Shown: in pieces, positions 1 to 8,528 of the stretch
Numbering within the stretch: position 1 is the stretch's first letter
Layout: each line of letters opens with the position of its first letter
Assembly: GCA_024655825.1 (NCBI GenBank)
Contig: JANLFJ010000031.1
Location: forward strand, 1 to 40,568
Length of the DNA stretch: 40,568 bases
Source: Peptococcaceae bacterium
Lineage (GTDB): Bacteria; Bacillota; Peptococcia; DRI-13; PHAD01
Direction of reading: 5' to 3'
Notes under the pieces: generated by a model
Databases searched by the model: none
Told to the model about the DNA's origin: nothing
Seen by the model: only the letters and a program-made list of their open reading frames with translations
Program-made: the position numbers and the translations under genes

Positions 1-2
1 GC

Positions 3-587
3 CTGAGAGCGGAAGTGAGTGTCAACACCAGGCAGGGCATCCCAACCGGCCGGAACAACCCCCAAGAAACGGACAGAGAAAGCAGGGGCTCCTGGGAGAT
101 CATCCCCTGGGCCAAAAAGAACGGTCTTGACCCCAACGAAGTGACCAGGGCGGGGTACGGCTTCGAAGTGAAAGTCAAGACGACATACCGGACCGACTGG
201 GAGACGAAGGTGCCTGCTCCGGCGAGCCCGCACGGCGGCGAATACAGGGGGCCGGCCAGGGTGGTGGCCCAATTTTACGACACCAGGATGCGCTTTGCCG
301 GGCAGGTGGACCTTGAGACGACGGGAGGCAGGCCTGGGGACAAAGAAACAACCTGGGAACTCCCCCTGAAAAGATTCGACTATTCCGACGGCACATACGC
401 CTGGGAGAGGAAACACTACACCGCTGTCAGCGACCCGGACGGCCGTTACGGGGTGAGAGTCATCGTTTTCGACTGCGGCAAAAGCGGGCTGTCAATTTGC
501 CGGGACAAATACGTGACTATCCACGGCGACCTGTACGACGACATCTACACCCGCCCGGCCGCCAAGGAGGAATATTACCATAATTAG
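3..587 (+). CDS. hypothetical protein, C-terminal part (5' end outside window)
   Basis: The reading frame is open from the first bases of the window, so this is probably the end of a longer gene; a GTG at 15 is the only in-window start candidate and has no convincing ribosome binding site. The visible part is about 190 residues, hydrophilic, rich in Arg, Asp, Gly and Tyr, and ends in EEYYHN. It has no transmembrane segment, no Cys-rich motif and no enzymatic motif I recognise. The alternating aromatic/charged pattern would suit a beta-rich extracellular domain, which is inference only. It lies 11 bases upstream of a TadE-like gene, so it is probably part of the pilus locus that follows. Function unknown. 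Confidence 0.6.
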   Translation: MRAEVSVNTRQGIPTGRNNPQETDRESRGSWEIIPWAKKNGLDPNEVTRAGYGFEVKVKTTYRTDWETKVPAPASPHGGEYRGPARVVAQFYDTRMRFAGQVDLETTGGRPGDKETTWELPLKRFDYSDGTYAWERKHYTAVSDPDGRYGVRVIVFDCGKSGLSICRDKYVTIHGDLYDDIYTRPAAKEEYYHN

Positions 588-598
588 CGGGTGAGGGA

Positions 599-1021
599 AT
601 GAAAATATCCTTCTGGATGATATCCGGCCTGTTTGTTTCCATCCTGATTATGGATGTAACAACCGTCTGGGCGACCCGCAATAAAATCGGGGTTGCCCTG
701 GATATGGCTCTCGATGCGGCGATGGTCGGCGGTTTGCTGGAATACGACGCGAAAGGCGGGAAAAGCATTATTGACGAAAGCAAAGGTTATGCTCTTGCCG
801 TGGGTTTTCTTAAAAATAATTTAAGGTTGAACGACCAACTGGAAAACGACTTGCTGAAAAATTCAAAATTTATAGCGACTATTGTTCAGGACGGGAATAA
901 ACCGAGAGGGAAAGTTTTATTCAGTACCGTCATCAAGGCAATGACACCGAAATTATTTGGAATGGAGGGCATCCCGGTCGTTATTACGAAGACCCGGTAC
1001 CATCTCAGCAATTACAAGTAG
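599..1021 (+). CDS. TadE-like pseudopilin / membrane-anchored pilus-locus protein
   Basis: A 140-residue protein with an N-terminal hydrophobic helix (about residues 4-24, MISGLFVSILIMDVTTVWA) followed directly by an amphipathic stretch, ALDMALDAAMVGGLLEY. That stretch resembles the NxxLDxAxxAA-type segment after the membrane helix in TadE/TadG-like proteins. The rest is a small soluble domain. It has only a short N-terminus and no G/xxxxE cleavage motif, so it is probably an anchored pseudopilin rather than a processed pilin. ATG start; GGTGAGGG lies just upstream. It comes first among the Tad-like genes, 18 bases before the TadZ-like gene. Assigned by architecture and context; sequence similarity to TadE itself is weak. 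Confidence 0.5.
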   Translation: MKISFWMISGLFVSILIMDVTTVWATRNKIGVALDMALDAAMVGGLLEYDAKGGKSIIDESKGYALAVGFLKNNLRLNDQLENDLLKNSKFIATIVQDGNKPRGKVLFSTVIKAMTPKLFGMEGIPVVITKTRYHLSNYK

Positions 1022-1039
1022 TTTAGTGGAGGTGGTGTT

Positions 1040-2428
1040 TTGAAGCTGCTGCTGGCCACAAACCATCCCGAAATAGACGCCCTTGTGGAAAAACTTGAAA
1101 CCGAAAAGGGTATAAAAGAGCTTGAAAAATTGCTGAAACAGGAGGGTTTTAACCGGTGGGTCAAGCCAATCCTTATTGTCGACCATGTGCTGTACAGGGA
1201 AAGGCTTATCGAAAAAGCGAAGGCGGCCCAGCCGGATGTTGTCCTATTGTACGACAGGCTGCCGGGTACCGTAGACCTGGAAATACTCCTGGAAGAACTT
1301 AGACTGGAAATAAAAAACAGCGAAGGTAAAGACAGCCGGGTTGTCTTTCTGACATCCCTTGAACAGGGTTCAACCCTTTTGCGAAAGGCCGTCGAGATTG
1401 GAGTATGGGATATTGTTTCAGGGAAAGACATTTACCCGCTTGATGTCATTCGCCGCATCTACCAGCCGGCAAATTACTCCGACGCCGCCCGCTTTCGACT
1501 TGCCTCCGACGACAAAAGCCATGTCAGGCTTGTGCCCAAATACGTGGAAAAAGAAAAAATAGTCGAGGTTCCGGTGATCAAAGAGGTTAAAGTTACGGAA
1601 GTGGTTGAAAAGACGGAATATGTGCGGGTCGGCAATGTGAAGGGGATAAAAGAAACAATACTGGTCTGGTCGCCTTTTGAATCAGGCAAGACGTTCCTTG
1701 CCGTTAACCTGGCGGCAGCCCTGGCTGGGTCGGGATTCAAGATCGTGTTGATTGATGCGGACCTCAAGAACAGGGCGCTGGAAAATTATTTCGACATGCA
1801 GCGAGAAGAGAAGTATGTGTTTTTAAAAGCGATGAAAAACCGGCTGAACCCGGAGGAAGTGCTTGGCAGCTGCCATGTATACAAGAAAAACCTCTACGTA
1901 TTGACTCTCCCTTCCGGGAAAGCAGAGCTGCCGGAAGTGACGGCGGAAGATTTCTTTTTTCTTTACGATAACCTGCGCGGCGAAGCCGATCTTTTCGTTC
2001 TGGACGGGGATAAGAATTTAAAAAGCACGCTGGCCCAGTGCGCCCTGAAATTGTCTTCCCGGATCCTGCTGCCGGTTACTCTCGACCTGGTGCGTGCCCG
2101 GTTGTTAAGGGCAGCCCTGGGAGAGCTTACCGCCGCCGGCGTCCCTTTAAGCAAGCTGGAAATTGTTTTAAACATGCATGTCAAGACCGAGGCTCCCCGA
2201 AAGAAAGAGATCGAAGAGCTGCTTGGCTTTAAAATGCTGCCGGTTGATATTCCGGCCGTTTTCGATACCGCTTTCAAAAGCATATATGAAGGCGTTCCGG
2301 CCTTTGATGCAAGCGGCGCGCCAGGTGCGTTTGTCCAGGCCGTCAGCACGCTGGCGAACCACCTGTGCGGCGGCGAAATAAAGCGGGGCAAGCTGCAGGC
2401 AGCGCGAAAAAGGCTGTTCGGATTTTAA
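1040..2428 (+). CDS. tadZ: TadZ/CpaE-like pilus assembly protein (receiver-like domain + MinD-type ATPase fold)
   Basis: 462 residues. The N-terminal ~150 residues (start MKLLLATNHPEID) resemble a response-regulator receiver fold, as in TadZ/CpaE. A charged Val/Glu/Lys linker (about 170-197, EKIVEVPVIKEVKVTEVVEK) joins it to a ParA/MinD-like domain. The P-loop region reads SPFESGKTFLAVNLA (about 209-223) instead of KGGxGKT: the GKT is kept but the signature first Lys of the deviant Walker A motif is missing. A Walker A'-like LIDADLKNR follows at about 237. In Tad systems TadZ localises the machinery at the pole or membrane. TTG start with GGAGGTGG upstream. A second TadZ-like gene lies at 3083. 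Family assignment is good; ATPase activity is uncertain. Confidence 0.75.
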   Translation: MKLLLATNHPEIDALVEKLETEKGIKELEKLLKQEGFNRWVKPILIVDHVLYRERLIEKAKAAQPDVVLLYDRLPGTVDLEILLEELRLEIKNSEGKDSRVVFLTSLEQGSTLLRKAVEIGVWDIVSGKDIYPLDVIRRIYQPANYSDAARFRLASDDKSHVRLVPKYVEKEKIVEVPVIKEVKVTEVVEKTEYVRVGNVKGIKETILVWSPFESGKTFLAVNLAAALAGSGFKIVLIDADLKNRALENYFDMQREEKYVFLKAMKNRLNPEEVLGSCHVYKKNLYVLTLPSGKAELPEVTAEDFFFLYDNLRGEADLFVLDGDKNLKSTLAQCALKLSSRILLPVTLDLVRARLLRAALGELTAAGVPLSKLEIVLNMHVKTEAPRKKEIEELLGFKMLPVDIPAVFDTAFKSIYEGVPAFDASGAPGAFVQAVSTLANHLCGGEIKRGKLQAARKRLFGF

Positions 2429-2462
2429 ACTCAAAACAGCTTTGGGGAAAGGAGGACGGAGT

Positions 2463-3080
2463 TTGAGAAAACAGCGGCTTGCCCTTATCGTCCTAGGCCT
2501 GCTCATTTCTTTGGGGTCTGCCTGGTTCATGTACAGTTCAACGGAGCGTTTCGTGCAAAAGGCACCGGTGGTCGTGGCCTCCAGGGAAATAGAACCACTC
2601 GAAAGATTTACCCCGGAAAACGTCAGGGTGGTTTTCCTGCCGGCGCAATACGTGCTGCCCGGAGCCGTGACCACAGTGGACGCGGTTGCGGGCAGGCTGG
2701 CCGGGACGAGGTTGTATGAGGGCGAGCAGGTCCTGGGGGCCAAAATTGACCGGGAAGAAATTGTACCGGCGCAAGATGAGAGATACCTTTTTATTCCGTA
2801 CAACAAGATCGTTTTGACGCCGGGGCAAAAAATAGACCTGTACCTTCTCTATAACTCCGAGAAATCGCCTTATGCAGGGGCTGAGAAAGTGCTTGCGGAT
2901 AAGGTCGTGGCCTCCGTAATTAACGAAGCCGGCCAGGATATTCATCATGGAGCGAAGATAAACGAAATGAGCAAATTATCCGGGATTGAAATAATTGTTA
3001 CGGAGGAAGAAATCAAATCGTACCTGGAAAAGGTTCGTTATGCCAAAGAGTATCTCGTCAGGCAAAAACAAGGGGGTTAA
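2463..3080 (+). CDS. cpaB: CpaB/RcpC-like SAF-domain pilus assembly protein
   Basis: 205 residues from the TTG at 2463, chosen because AAAGGAGG lies 7 bases upstream; a TTG at 2442 would put that Shine-Dalgarno inside the gene. Residues 5-23 form one membrane helix (LALIVLGLLISLGSAWFMY). A SAF domain follows, recognisable from PVVVASREIEPLERFTPENV and from the later ...AGRLAGTRLYEGEQVLGAKI segment. A soluble C-terminal domain ends in a charged helix. CpaB/RcpC proteins are periplasmic or extracytoplasmic and partner the secretin in Gram-negative Tad systems. No secretin gene is visible here, so in this organism the protein probably acts on the outer face of the cytoplasmic membrane or in the wall. 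It lies between the two TadZ-like genes, with a 2-base gap to the second. Confidence 0.8.
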   Translation: MRKQRLALIVLGLLISLGSAWFMYSSTERFVQKAPVVVASREIEPLERFTPENVRVVFLPAQYVLPGAVTTVDAVAGRLAGTRLYEGEQVLGAKIDREEIVPAQDERYLFIPYNKIVLTPGQKIDLYLLYNSEKSPYAGAEKVLADKVVASVINEAGQDIHHGAKINEMSKLSGIEIIVTEEEIKSYLEKVRYAKEYLVRQKQGG

Positions 3081-3082
3081 GC

Positions 3083-4273
3083 ATGAAGGCCATCCTGGCT
3101 ACCAATAATCATAAAATAGACCGTTATATCACGACGACTCACCAGGACATCCTGGTTTTGGCCCAGGTTTATGAGAGCGAAAGGTGTTTTGAATCCTTAA
3201 ATATTCATAAACCTGACCTGGTTGTATTCAGCGACGCCCTTATTAAAACGCACTCTTGGGCCGGACAGCGGGAGGCGATCGAGAGGATAAAAGAAACTTC
3301 TCCCGGGGCCAGCCTGGTAGGCCTGTTCACCAGGAGGAAACTGACAAGCAGGCAGGAAAAAGAACTGCAGGACATGGGAATAAGGTACCTTTTTTCCCCC
3401 ATCACCGGTCCTGACCTGAGCGTACTGCTTTACGATGTTGCCGCCCCGAAAAAATTCAACAAGAGTATTAAGCTGATTGCTGTCTGGTCCCCCAAGCCCG
3501 GAGACGGCGCCAGCCTGACCACGGAAGCGGTGGCCCAACTTTTATGGGCGAACAGGACTTACGACGAGGAGATGATTGGAGTTCTTGATTTTAATATCAG
3601 GACCCCTTCTTTGAAATACAGGTTTAAACTGGACGAAGCCAGGTTGATTGATGAGCTTCTTCCTTACATCGGGGGAGGGTTTTTGACCGCCGGTTTGCTG
3701 GAAAAGTATGCCCGGGCGGTCCAGAAAAAAAACGGGCTGCGGTTTGTTGGCGGCATCAGGAGGCCGGAGTTTTACAGCAAGTACCACCCGTCGTGTTTTA
3801 ACGGGCTGTGCGAGGCGGCCGGCGATTTGTTCAGCAAGACAGTGATCGATGCGGGCAATGTCATTGACCATGCCGGGACAATTACCGCCTTGAAGAATGC
3901 CGACCTGGTTTTGGCCGTGCTGCAGCCGAACTATGTTTCCAAGCAGTGCTTAAAACACAGCCTGGGCTTGTTTCCCGCTTACGGCATTAATCCTCATAAG
4001 ATTAAGGTGGTTATAAACCGGTTTTCGCCTGGGATCGACGATGCCCCGGAGTTGATTGCCTCCGGCCTGGATGTGGAAGTGATCGGGACGCTTAGCGACC
4101 TGGGTCCTGCGGCAAACATGATCGGCGACACTTCAGTTTTTGATGATGCCGCAAACAGGGCGGTATCTTCATACCTTGCTTCGCTAAACGAAATTTTGGA
4201 AAAATGCGGTTTGAGCACAGAAAAAGACAAGAAGAAGAAAGGCGGAATTTTTTCCAGGGTGTTTGTGAGATAA
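3083..4273 (+). CDS. second TadZ/CpaE-like protein with degenerate P-loop
   Basis: 396 residues. It opens like the first TadZ (MKAILATNNHKIDRYI versus MKLLLATNHPEIDALV), so the two are likely paralogues. The N-terminus is receiver-like; the MinD-like domain begins near 128. The P-loop position reads WSPKPGDGASLTTEAVAQ (about 134-151), with no GKT/GKS, so ATP hydrolysis is unlikely. The switch-like segment VLDFNIRTPSL (about 167) is retained. The tail is Lys-rich (EKDKKKKGG, then FSRVFVR), possibly membrane- or partner-binding. ATG start with AAGGGGG upstream, 2 bases after cpaB. A catalytically weakened partner of the first copy is a reasonable inference, perhaps as a heterodimer. Confidence 0.7.
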   Translation: MKAILATNNHKIDRYITTTHQDILVLAQVYESERCFESLNIHKPDLVVFSDALIKTHSWAGQREAIERIKETSPGASLVGLFTRRKLTSRQEKELQDMGIRYLFSPITGPDLSVLLYDVAAPKKFNKSIKLIAVWSPKPGDGASLTTEAVAQLLWANRTYDEEMIGVLDFNIRTPSLKYRFKLDEARLIDELLPYIGGGFLTAGLLEKYARAVQKKNGLRFVGGIRRPEFYSKYHPSCFNGLCEAAGDLFSKTVIDAGNVIDHAGTITALKNADLVLAVLQPNYVSKQCLKHSLGLFPAYGINPHKIKVVINRFSPGIDDAPELIASGLDVEVIGTLSDLGPAANMIGDTSVFDDAANRAVSSYLASLNEILEKCGLSTEKDKKKKGGIFSRVFVR

Positions 4274-4286
4274 GGAGTGTTTGGTT

Positions 4287-5588
4287 ATGCCGGATGGTCT
4301 GCAAAACCAGGGGTGCTTCAAACGAATAGAATATGAAGAAGTCTTGGAACTCACCACCAGGTATCTGGCGGACCCCCCGCTTGAAGCCGGGCTAAAAGAA
4401 TTCCACAGCAGGATGTTGAATAACGCTGTGCGCCGGGATCCCTCGGCCAGGGAGTATATTAACCTGATGACGGACTGTTTTCTTGATACTGGCCCTTACC
4501 TTGTGGAGGGGATGACCCGGGAAGAACTGGTTAGGAAACTCTTCCAGGACATGTACGGGCTTGGGCCGATCGAACCCCTCATTGACGACCCGGAGATTCA
4601 AGAGGTTAATGTGAACGGTTATAACAATATATGGTACGAGAAAAACGGGTTGAAACGCAGGGCTGAGGGGATACAATTCGCCAGCGATGAGAAGCTTAAG
4701 CAGGTTATTGACCGGTGCCTGCCGGACAAGGAGGTAAACCGCCTGGCAACCTTCGCCCAGTCGAATTTCGATAATTCGCGCATCTATATCGGAATACCTC
4801 CGGTGGCCAGGGTCCCTTATCTCAATTACCGGAAGTTTTCCGTTTTCACGGCTTCGGAAGAGCAGTACCTGGCTACGGGAACCATCACCAAAGAGGCGCT
4901 TGAGATTCTAAAGCTCCTGGTTGGACACAGGGCCAACATCACCATTATTGGCCCGCAAAACGCGGGGAAAACAACACTGCTTTGTTTTCTTACCGATTAT
5001 TACCCGCGGCATTTCCGGATCGGCGTGCTGGAAAGCCCTGATTTTGAGACTACCATCGAGCGGCGCCGGCCGGAAGGCAACGTCTTTTCTTTGAAAGCAG
5101 ACGAAAAGCTGGGGGTTACGGAGCTGGACATTTTCAAACACGCCCTGCGGTTTTCCGCGGATGTCCTGATCATCCCGGAGGCTCGCGGCGCGGAAATGGA
5201 AGAAGTGCTGAAAGCGCAGCGGCGGGGCAACCGCGGCAGTATGACCACCGCCCACAGCATCTCGCCGGCCAACCTGGTCGATGACATGGTGTTGATGATT
5301 ACGGAATCGGGAAAACAGTATCAACTTGACTTGTTGAAAATGATGGTGGCCAGGTCTTTGGACATCGTCATCGCCATGCATCATTTTCCGGACGGCAAAC
5401 GCAAGGTGATCGGCATTTCGGAAGTGGATTATGAGGACGAGCAAAAAAGGGTAGTGATCAATGAAATTTTCAGGTGGGAAAAAAACACGCTGGTCCGCAC
5501 AAATAATGTTTTACGGGAGGAATTGGTCTACAGCCTGCTCTTTCACGGCGCTTCCCTGGACGAACTCCGGCGGAAGGGGCTGGTTTGA
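4287..5588 (+). CDS. tadA: TadA/CpaF secretion motor ATPase
   Basis: 433 residues, typical for CpaF/TadA. This is the hexameric cytoplasmic ATPase that powers pilus assembly. The N-terminal domain carries MYGLGPIEPLIDDPEIQEVNVN, the family signature around the (L/I)GPIxPLLxDxxIxEIxVN block. Walker A is IGPQNAGKTTLL (about 219-230). The region of the Asp/Glu and Walker B boxes reads DVLIIPEARGAEMEEVL (about 290), and the His box is GSMTTAHS, where most relatives have GSLTTIHA. The start is the ATG at 4287, 9 bases after GGAG; a TTG at 4281 is too close to that site. The stop overlaps the tadB start (TGATG), which implies coupled translation. Confidence 0.93.
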   Translation: MPDGLQNQGCFKRIEYEEVLELTTRYLADPPLEAGLKEFHSRMLNNAVRRDPSAREYINLMTDCFLDTGPYLVEGMTREELVRKLFQDMYGLGPIEPLIDDPEIQEVNVNGYNNIWYEKNGLKRRAEGIQFASDEKLKQVIDRCLPDKEVNRLATFAQSNFDNSRIYIGIPPVARVPYLNYRKFSVFTASEEQYLATGTITKEALEILKLLVGHRANITIIGPQNAGKTTLLCFLTDYYPRHFRIGVLESPDFETTIERRRPEGNVFSLKADEKLGVTELDIFKHALRFSADVLIIPEARGAEMEEVLKAQRRGNRGSMTTAHSISPANLVDDMVLMITESGKQYQLDLLKMMVARSLDIVIAMHHFPDGKRKVIGISEVDYEDEQKRVVINEIFRWEKNTLVRTNNVLREELVYSLLFHGASLDELRRKGLV

Positions 5589-6505
5589 TGAACGGGCTGG
5601 GCTTACTGGTCTGCCTGGGTTGGGCTGTCGGCGTTTTTTTAATTGTTTATACCGCCGGTCTTTCGTTTTTGAAAAAAATGCGTTTTCGTCTCGTTTTCCA
5701 GAAGGATAAAAAAACGCAGAAGCATTTGCTGCTGGCCGGCAATCCGCGGGTAAAACGGTGGAAGGCATACATAGAGGAACACGCGGGATTGGCCGGTTTA
5801 AACTGGAGTTTCAACCGGTTCATGCTGTACTCGCTGGCTGCGTGTATTACTGGATCTTATCTTGCCGGCAAATATCTCCACAACATCTACGTTGTTATTC
5901 CGCTGGGGTTTGGCTTTTCGCTGCTGCCGGGAATACTCCTCGATTTTTTTATCAACAGGAAACAGCGCCTGCTGGAAAAACAGCTGATTGCCGCGGTTCA
6001 GCACTTTATTTCCGAGTACGGAACGCTGCCCAATATTGTTTCTTCCTTGAACAACATTTTGCCGGTAATTGATTACCCGCTTTTTGAAGAGTTGGACCGC
6101 TTGATCAGGGAACTGAACAGCGGCAGGTCCAGCGAAGCGGCCCTTTTCTCTTTTGCCGCCAGGATAAACAGCCGCTGGGCTTACCGCTTCGCGCATATCC
6201 TCAATTTGAGGATAAACAGGGGCGTTGACATCAACGCGATGCTCTTTAACCTTTACATGGATATGAAAACCCGGCTTGTAAAGGAGAAGGAACGCGGCAT
6301 GGAAACCATCGGCGTCAGGATGGAGAGCTATCTCATGTATTTGTTTATCCCGGTGATGTACGCTTTTTCCGCAAAGATTAACCCTGAGGCCCATTACTTG
6401 ATGACCCGCACCGCCGGGGGCAGGCTGATGATGTTTGCGGCCGCTCTTTTGCTTGTGGCCGGCATTTTTTTCAACCTTCGCCTGGGCAGTTCGAGGATAA
6501 AATAG
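5588..6505 (+). CDS. tadB: TadB-like membrane protein (type II secretion F domain)
   Basis: 305 residues. The inner-membrane platform protein of Tad systems, paired with TadC and driven by TadA. Membrane segments are visible at about 5-27 (GLLVCLGWAVGVFLIVYTAG), 77-118 (two helices) and 245-300 (two helices ending the protein). The central cytoplasmic region holds the T2SSF-type helical domain (FISEYGTLPNIVSSLNNILP, then FAARINSRWAYRFAHILNLR). The start is the ATG that overlaps the tadA stop by one base. The next gene is tadC, 15 bases downstream. Sequence is divergent from proteobacterial TadB, but topology, length and position agree. Confidence 0.82.
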   Translation: MNGLGLLVCLGWAVGVFLIVYTAGLSFLKKMRFRLVFQKDKKTQKHLLLAGNPRVKRWKAYIEEHAGLAGLNWSFNRFMLYSLAACITGSYLAGKYLHNIYVVIPLGFGFSLLPGILLDFFINRKQRLLEKQLIAAVQHFISEYGTLPNIVSSLNNILPVIDYPLFEELDRLIRELNSGRSSEAALFSFAARINSRWAYRFAHILNLRINRGVDINAMLFNLYMDMKTRLVKEKERGMETIGVRMESYLMYLFIPVMYAFSAKINPEAHYLMTRTAGGRLMMFAAALLLVAGIFFNLRLGSSRIK

Positions 6506-6520
6506 AAAGGCGGGTGAACA

Positions 6521-7444
6521 ATGATCGCCGCGGCGCTTTTCGCTTTAGGGATAGCCTTGTTGTTTGCGGGGCTGTTTGTCGTGAAGAGGACAAGCCGCTT
6601 CCGGGAAGATCTGTTTGCTGCCAGGAGAAAACGTCTCCTCGGCATGATGCGCCCCTTGCTCTACCTCAGTCCTTGGCAAAGGCTGGCAGGCTGCGGCAGG
6701 CTTCATTCCACGGCCGGGCTCGAGGACCTCTTAACCAGGGCAGGCAACCCAGGGGGCATAAAGGCCCGCCATATTCTGCTGGCCCGTGCCGTTTCGCTGG
6801 TTTTGGCAGTGCTGGCGCCGGCCGCTTATTACGGTTTTTTTGCCGTTTCCCAGTCGGCCCGGCATCTCGTTTCTTCCGGCGGTTTGTCCGTTTTTGAGAA
6901 CCCGCCAACGGCGGCGCCGGCGGCAGCCGTTTTCATTTTCGCCGCGGCGGCGTTTTATGCTCCGGGGCTGATTATACTGGCGATGGTAAAACGCAGGGAA
7001 ATGATCGTCCTCTCCGAACAGGGATTGTTCACGGAGATAGTATTCATTTCTTTGAGAGCAAAATTAAGTTTGCGGGACTCCATAATGGAAGCCGCCAAAA
7101 CAACCGTATATTTAAAACCTTATCTTGCCGCATGTCTCAATGAGTGGCACACCAGCAAGGAAAGGGCCTTAAGCAACCTTAAACAGTCGGTCGCGGTTCC
7201 CGGTTTCCAGGTCGTCATCGACCTGTTGCTGCAGGCTGCTTCGGTAGGAGACGAGAGAATCGCCGGTTTTCTGGAAGAGAACAAAAAGCTGGAGGAAGAG
7301 CTCAAAAACATAGACATCTCGGCAAAGTCGAAAATCAGGCCCCTGGTCATGACCGTTCAAATGGTTTTCCCCTTTTTAATCCTGCTTATTGTTTTGTTTT
7401 ACCCTCTGATCACGCAAGTTGAACTCCTGATCTACAGTTTTTAA
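6521..7444 (+). CDS. tadC: TadC-like membrane protein (type II secretion F domain)
   Basis: 307 residues. The second platform protein. An N-terminal membrane helix (MIAAALFALGIALLFAGLFV), a pair of central helices (about 90-155) and a C-terminal hydrophobic helix (MVFPFLILLIVLFYPLITQV) flank the cytoplasmic T2SSF region, with GLFTEIVFISLRAKLSLRDS and GFQVVIDLLLQAASVGDERI. The lysine- and glutamate-rich LEENKKLEEELKNIDISAKS segment just before the last helix is typical of TadB/TadC. ATG start with AAGGCGGG upstream. The three small pilin-like genes follow immediately. Confidence 0.82.
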   Translation: MIAAALFALGIALLFAGLFVVKRTSRFREDLFAARRKRLLGMMRPLLYLSPWQRLAGCGRLHSTAGLEDLLTRAGNPGGIKARHILLARAVSLVLAVLAPAAYYGFFAVSQSARHLVSSGGLSVFENPPTAAPAAAVFIFAAAAFYAPGLIILAMVKRREMIVLSEQGLFTEIVFISLRAKLSLRDSIMEAAKTTVYLKPYLAACLNEWHTSKERALSNLKQSVAVPGFQVVIDLLLQAASVGDERIAGFLEENKKLEEELKNIDISAKSKIRPLVMTVQMVFPFLILLIVLFYPLITQVELLIYSF

Positions 7445-7465
7445 CCAGGAAAGGTGGTGAGGGCG

Positions 7466-7639
7466 ATGGTGGGCAAATTTTTTAGAACGAAAAGAGGCAG
7501 TATCATTGAGAACATTATTTATCTTATCATTATCGGCGCGCTCAGCTTTACCTTTTACTCCACAAAGTTCAAGACGCCGATGGAATCGCAAATGAATTCA
7601 CTTAACGAAAAAATCCAAACCTGGACGAGTTCGGAATGA
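7466..7639 (+). CDS. small pilin-like protein 1 (Flp-like)
   Basis: 57 residues from the ATG at 7466, with AAGGTGG 8 bases upstream; a GTG at 7454 is in frame but would overlap that site. Layout: short basic leader MVGKFFRTKRG, then the hydrophobic SIIENIIYLIIIGALSFTFY, then a short polar tail ending QTWTSSE. Leader-Gly-hydrophobic order matches type IV prepilins, where the peptidase cuts after Gly. A Glu is present but at position 4 after the Gly rather than the usual 5. It may be the major or a minor subunit of the pilus. Its stop overlaps the next start (ATGA). No Flp-type EY pair is visible, so I avoid the name flp. Confidence 0.7.
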   Translation: MVGKFFRTKRGSIIENIIYLIIIGALSFTFYSTKFKTPMESQMNSLNEKIQTWTSSE

Positions 7640-7848
7640 AAGAATGCCAAAAGGAGGTTGACCGGGTTGGCGGTTCTCAATCGTTTTTTTCCAGCCTTAA
7701 AGGCAATATGATCCAGGTCTTGCTGGCGATTGTCATCATGGGAGCGCTGAGCTATGCTTTTTGGAACAGCTGGCAGGACGGGATCAAAAACGCCGGGAGC
7801 AGTATCAGGTTAAAAATTGAAACGGATGACTGGCTGTCCAAGCAGTAA
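7636..7848 (+). CDS. small pilin-like protein 2
   Basis: 70 residues. The ATG at 7636 overlaps the previous stop by 4 bases. Leader ...SSLKG, then NMIQVLLAIVIMGALSYAFW as the membrane helix, then a polar tail ending DDWLSKQ. The shared core IxGALSxxF links it to the preceding gene (IIIGALSFTFY versus VIMGALSYAFW), so the two look like duplicates. The residue expected to be Glu+5 is Val, with Gln at +4, which would normally disfavour ordinary pilin assembly order. An AAGGAGG at 7651-7657 lies inside the frame with no in-frame start at the right distance, so the overlapping ATG is kept as start. Confidence 0.65.
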   Translation: MKECQKEVDRVGGSQSFFSSLKGNMIQVLLAIVIMGALSYAFWNSWQDGIKNAGSSIRLKIETDDWLSKQ

Positions 7849-7866
7849 AAAAAGAGGTGGAAAACA

Positions 7867-8049
7867 ATGCTGACCAAGGTGGTTTCGTTTTTGAAGGGGG
7901 AAAAAGGCTATCTCATGCTGGAAGCGGTAATCGCCATACTCATGATTGGGGCGGTGACCTTTTTTGTCGTTAACTCCGATCTTTTACCCGGACTAAGGGC
8001 AAAGTGGGAGATGCAGAGCGATATTATCCAAAACAACTGGCTCAATTAG
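7867..8049 (+). CDS. small pilin-like protein 3 with canonical G/xxxxE site
   Basis: 60 residues. Leader MLTKVVSFLKGEKG, then YLMLEAVIAILMIGAVTFFV: Gly followed by a hydrophobic helix with Glu at position 5, the exact prepilin-peptidase consensus. A 25-residue polar tail follows (ending QNNWLN). It shares the IGAxxF core with the two genes before it. ATG start, GAGGTGG upstream. As the only one of the three with a textbook Glu+5 it is the best candidate for the main pilin, although its mature form of about 46 residues is very short, in the Flp range. Confidence 0.72.
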   Translation: MLTKVVSFLKGEKGYLMLEAVIAILMIGAVTFFVVNSDLLPGLRAKWEMQSDIIQNNWLN

Positions 8050-8059
8050 GGGATATAAT

Positions 8060-8488
8060 ATGCTGTTGAAGCGTTTCTGCAAAGAGCAAAAAGGCCACGT
8101 CTTGCTGCAGGCGATGCTCATCATCCCCATGCTGTACCTGGCCCTGTTTTTGCCTTTCGGTTTTTCCGTGGCCCAGCATAAAAGAAGCGTTTTAAATGAC
8201 GTCCTGGACATGGCTTTGCAAAAAGCCGCGGTGGAAGGCGGGATAACGGCGCCGGTAAGGCAGGAGATCATTGAAACGTTGAGGGTCAGGGGCTTCAACC
8301 CGGATGTTGTTACGATTGAACCCGGAGGGTACATTCAAAAGCTGCGCGGGGAAACAATCAGCATTACAATTTCGGTACCGGGGAGTATAGATTCTTTAAA
8401 CGGGGTGAAAGCGATCGGGGGAACACCGCCTCCCGCCGGCTGGCGGATTACCGCTTCGGGGAGCATTATGAGCGAAAAAATACCGTAG
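8060..8488 (+). CDS. TadE-like pseudopilin
   Basis: 142 residues. N-terminus MLLKRFCKEQKG then HVLLQAMLIIPMLYLALFLP: basic leader, Gly, hydrophobic helix with Gln at position 5 where pilins have Glu. The segment after the helix, KRSVLNDVLDMALQKAAVEGG, resembles the first gene's ATRNKIGVALDMALDAAMVGG, so the two share one architecture. The soluble domain ends in a beta-rich stretch (ISITISVPGSID, then GWRITASGSIMSEKIP). Such proteins are minor pilins that prime or cap the fibre. ATG start, 10 bases after the preceding stop. Confidence 0.65.
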   Translation: MLLKRFCKEQKGHVLLQAMLIIPMLYLALFLPFGFSVAQHKRSVLNDVLDMALQKAAVEGGITAPVRQEIIETLRVRGFNPDVVTIEPGGYIQKLRGETISITISVPGSIDSLNGVKAIGGTPPPAGWRITASGSIMSEKIP

Positions 8489-8528
8489 AGGAGGGAGTTG
8501 AGTTATTTTTAAATCAGCGCGCGTATTT

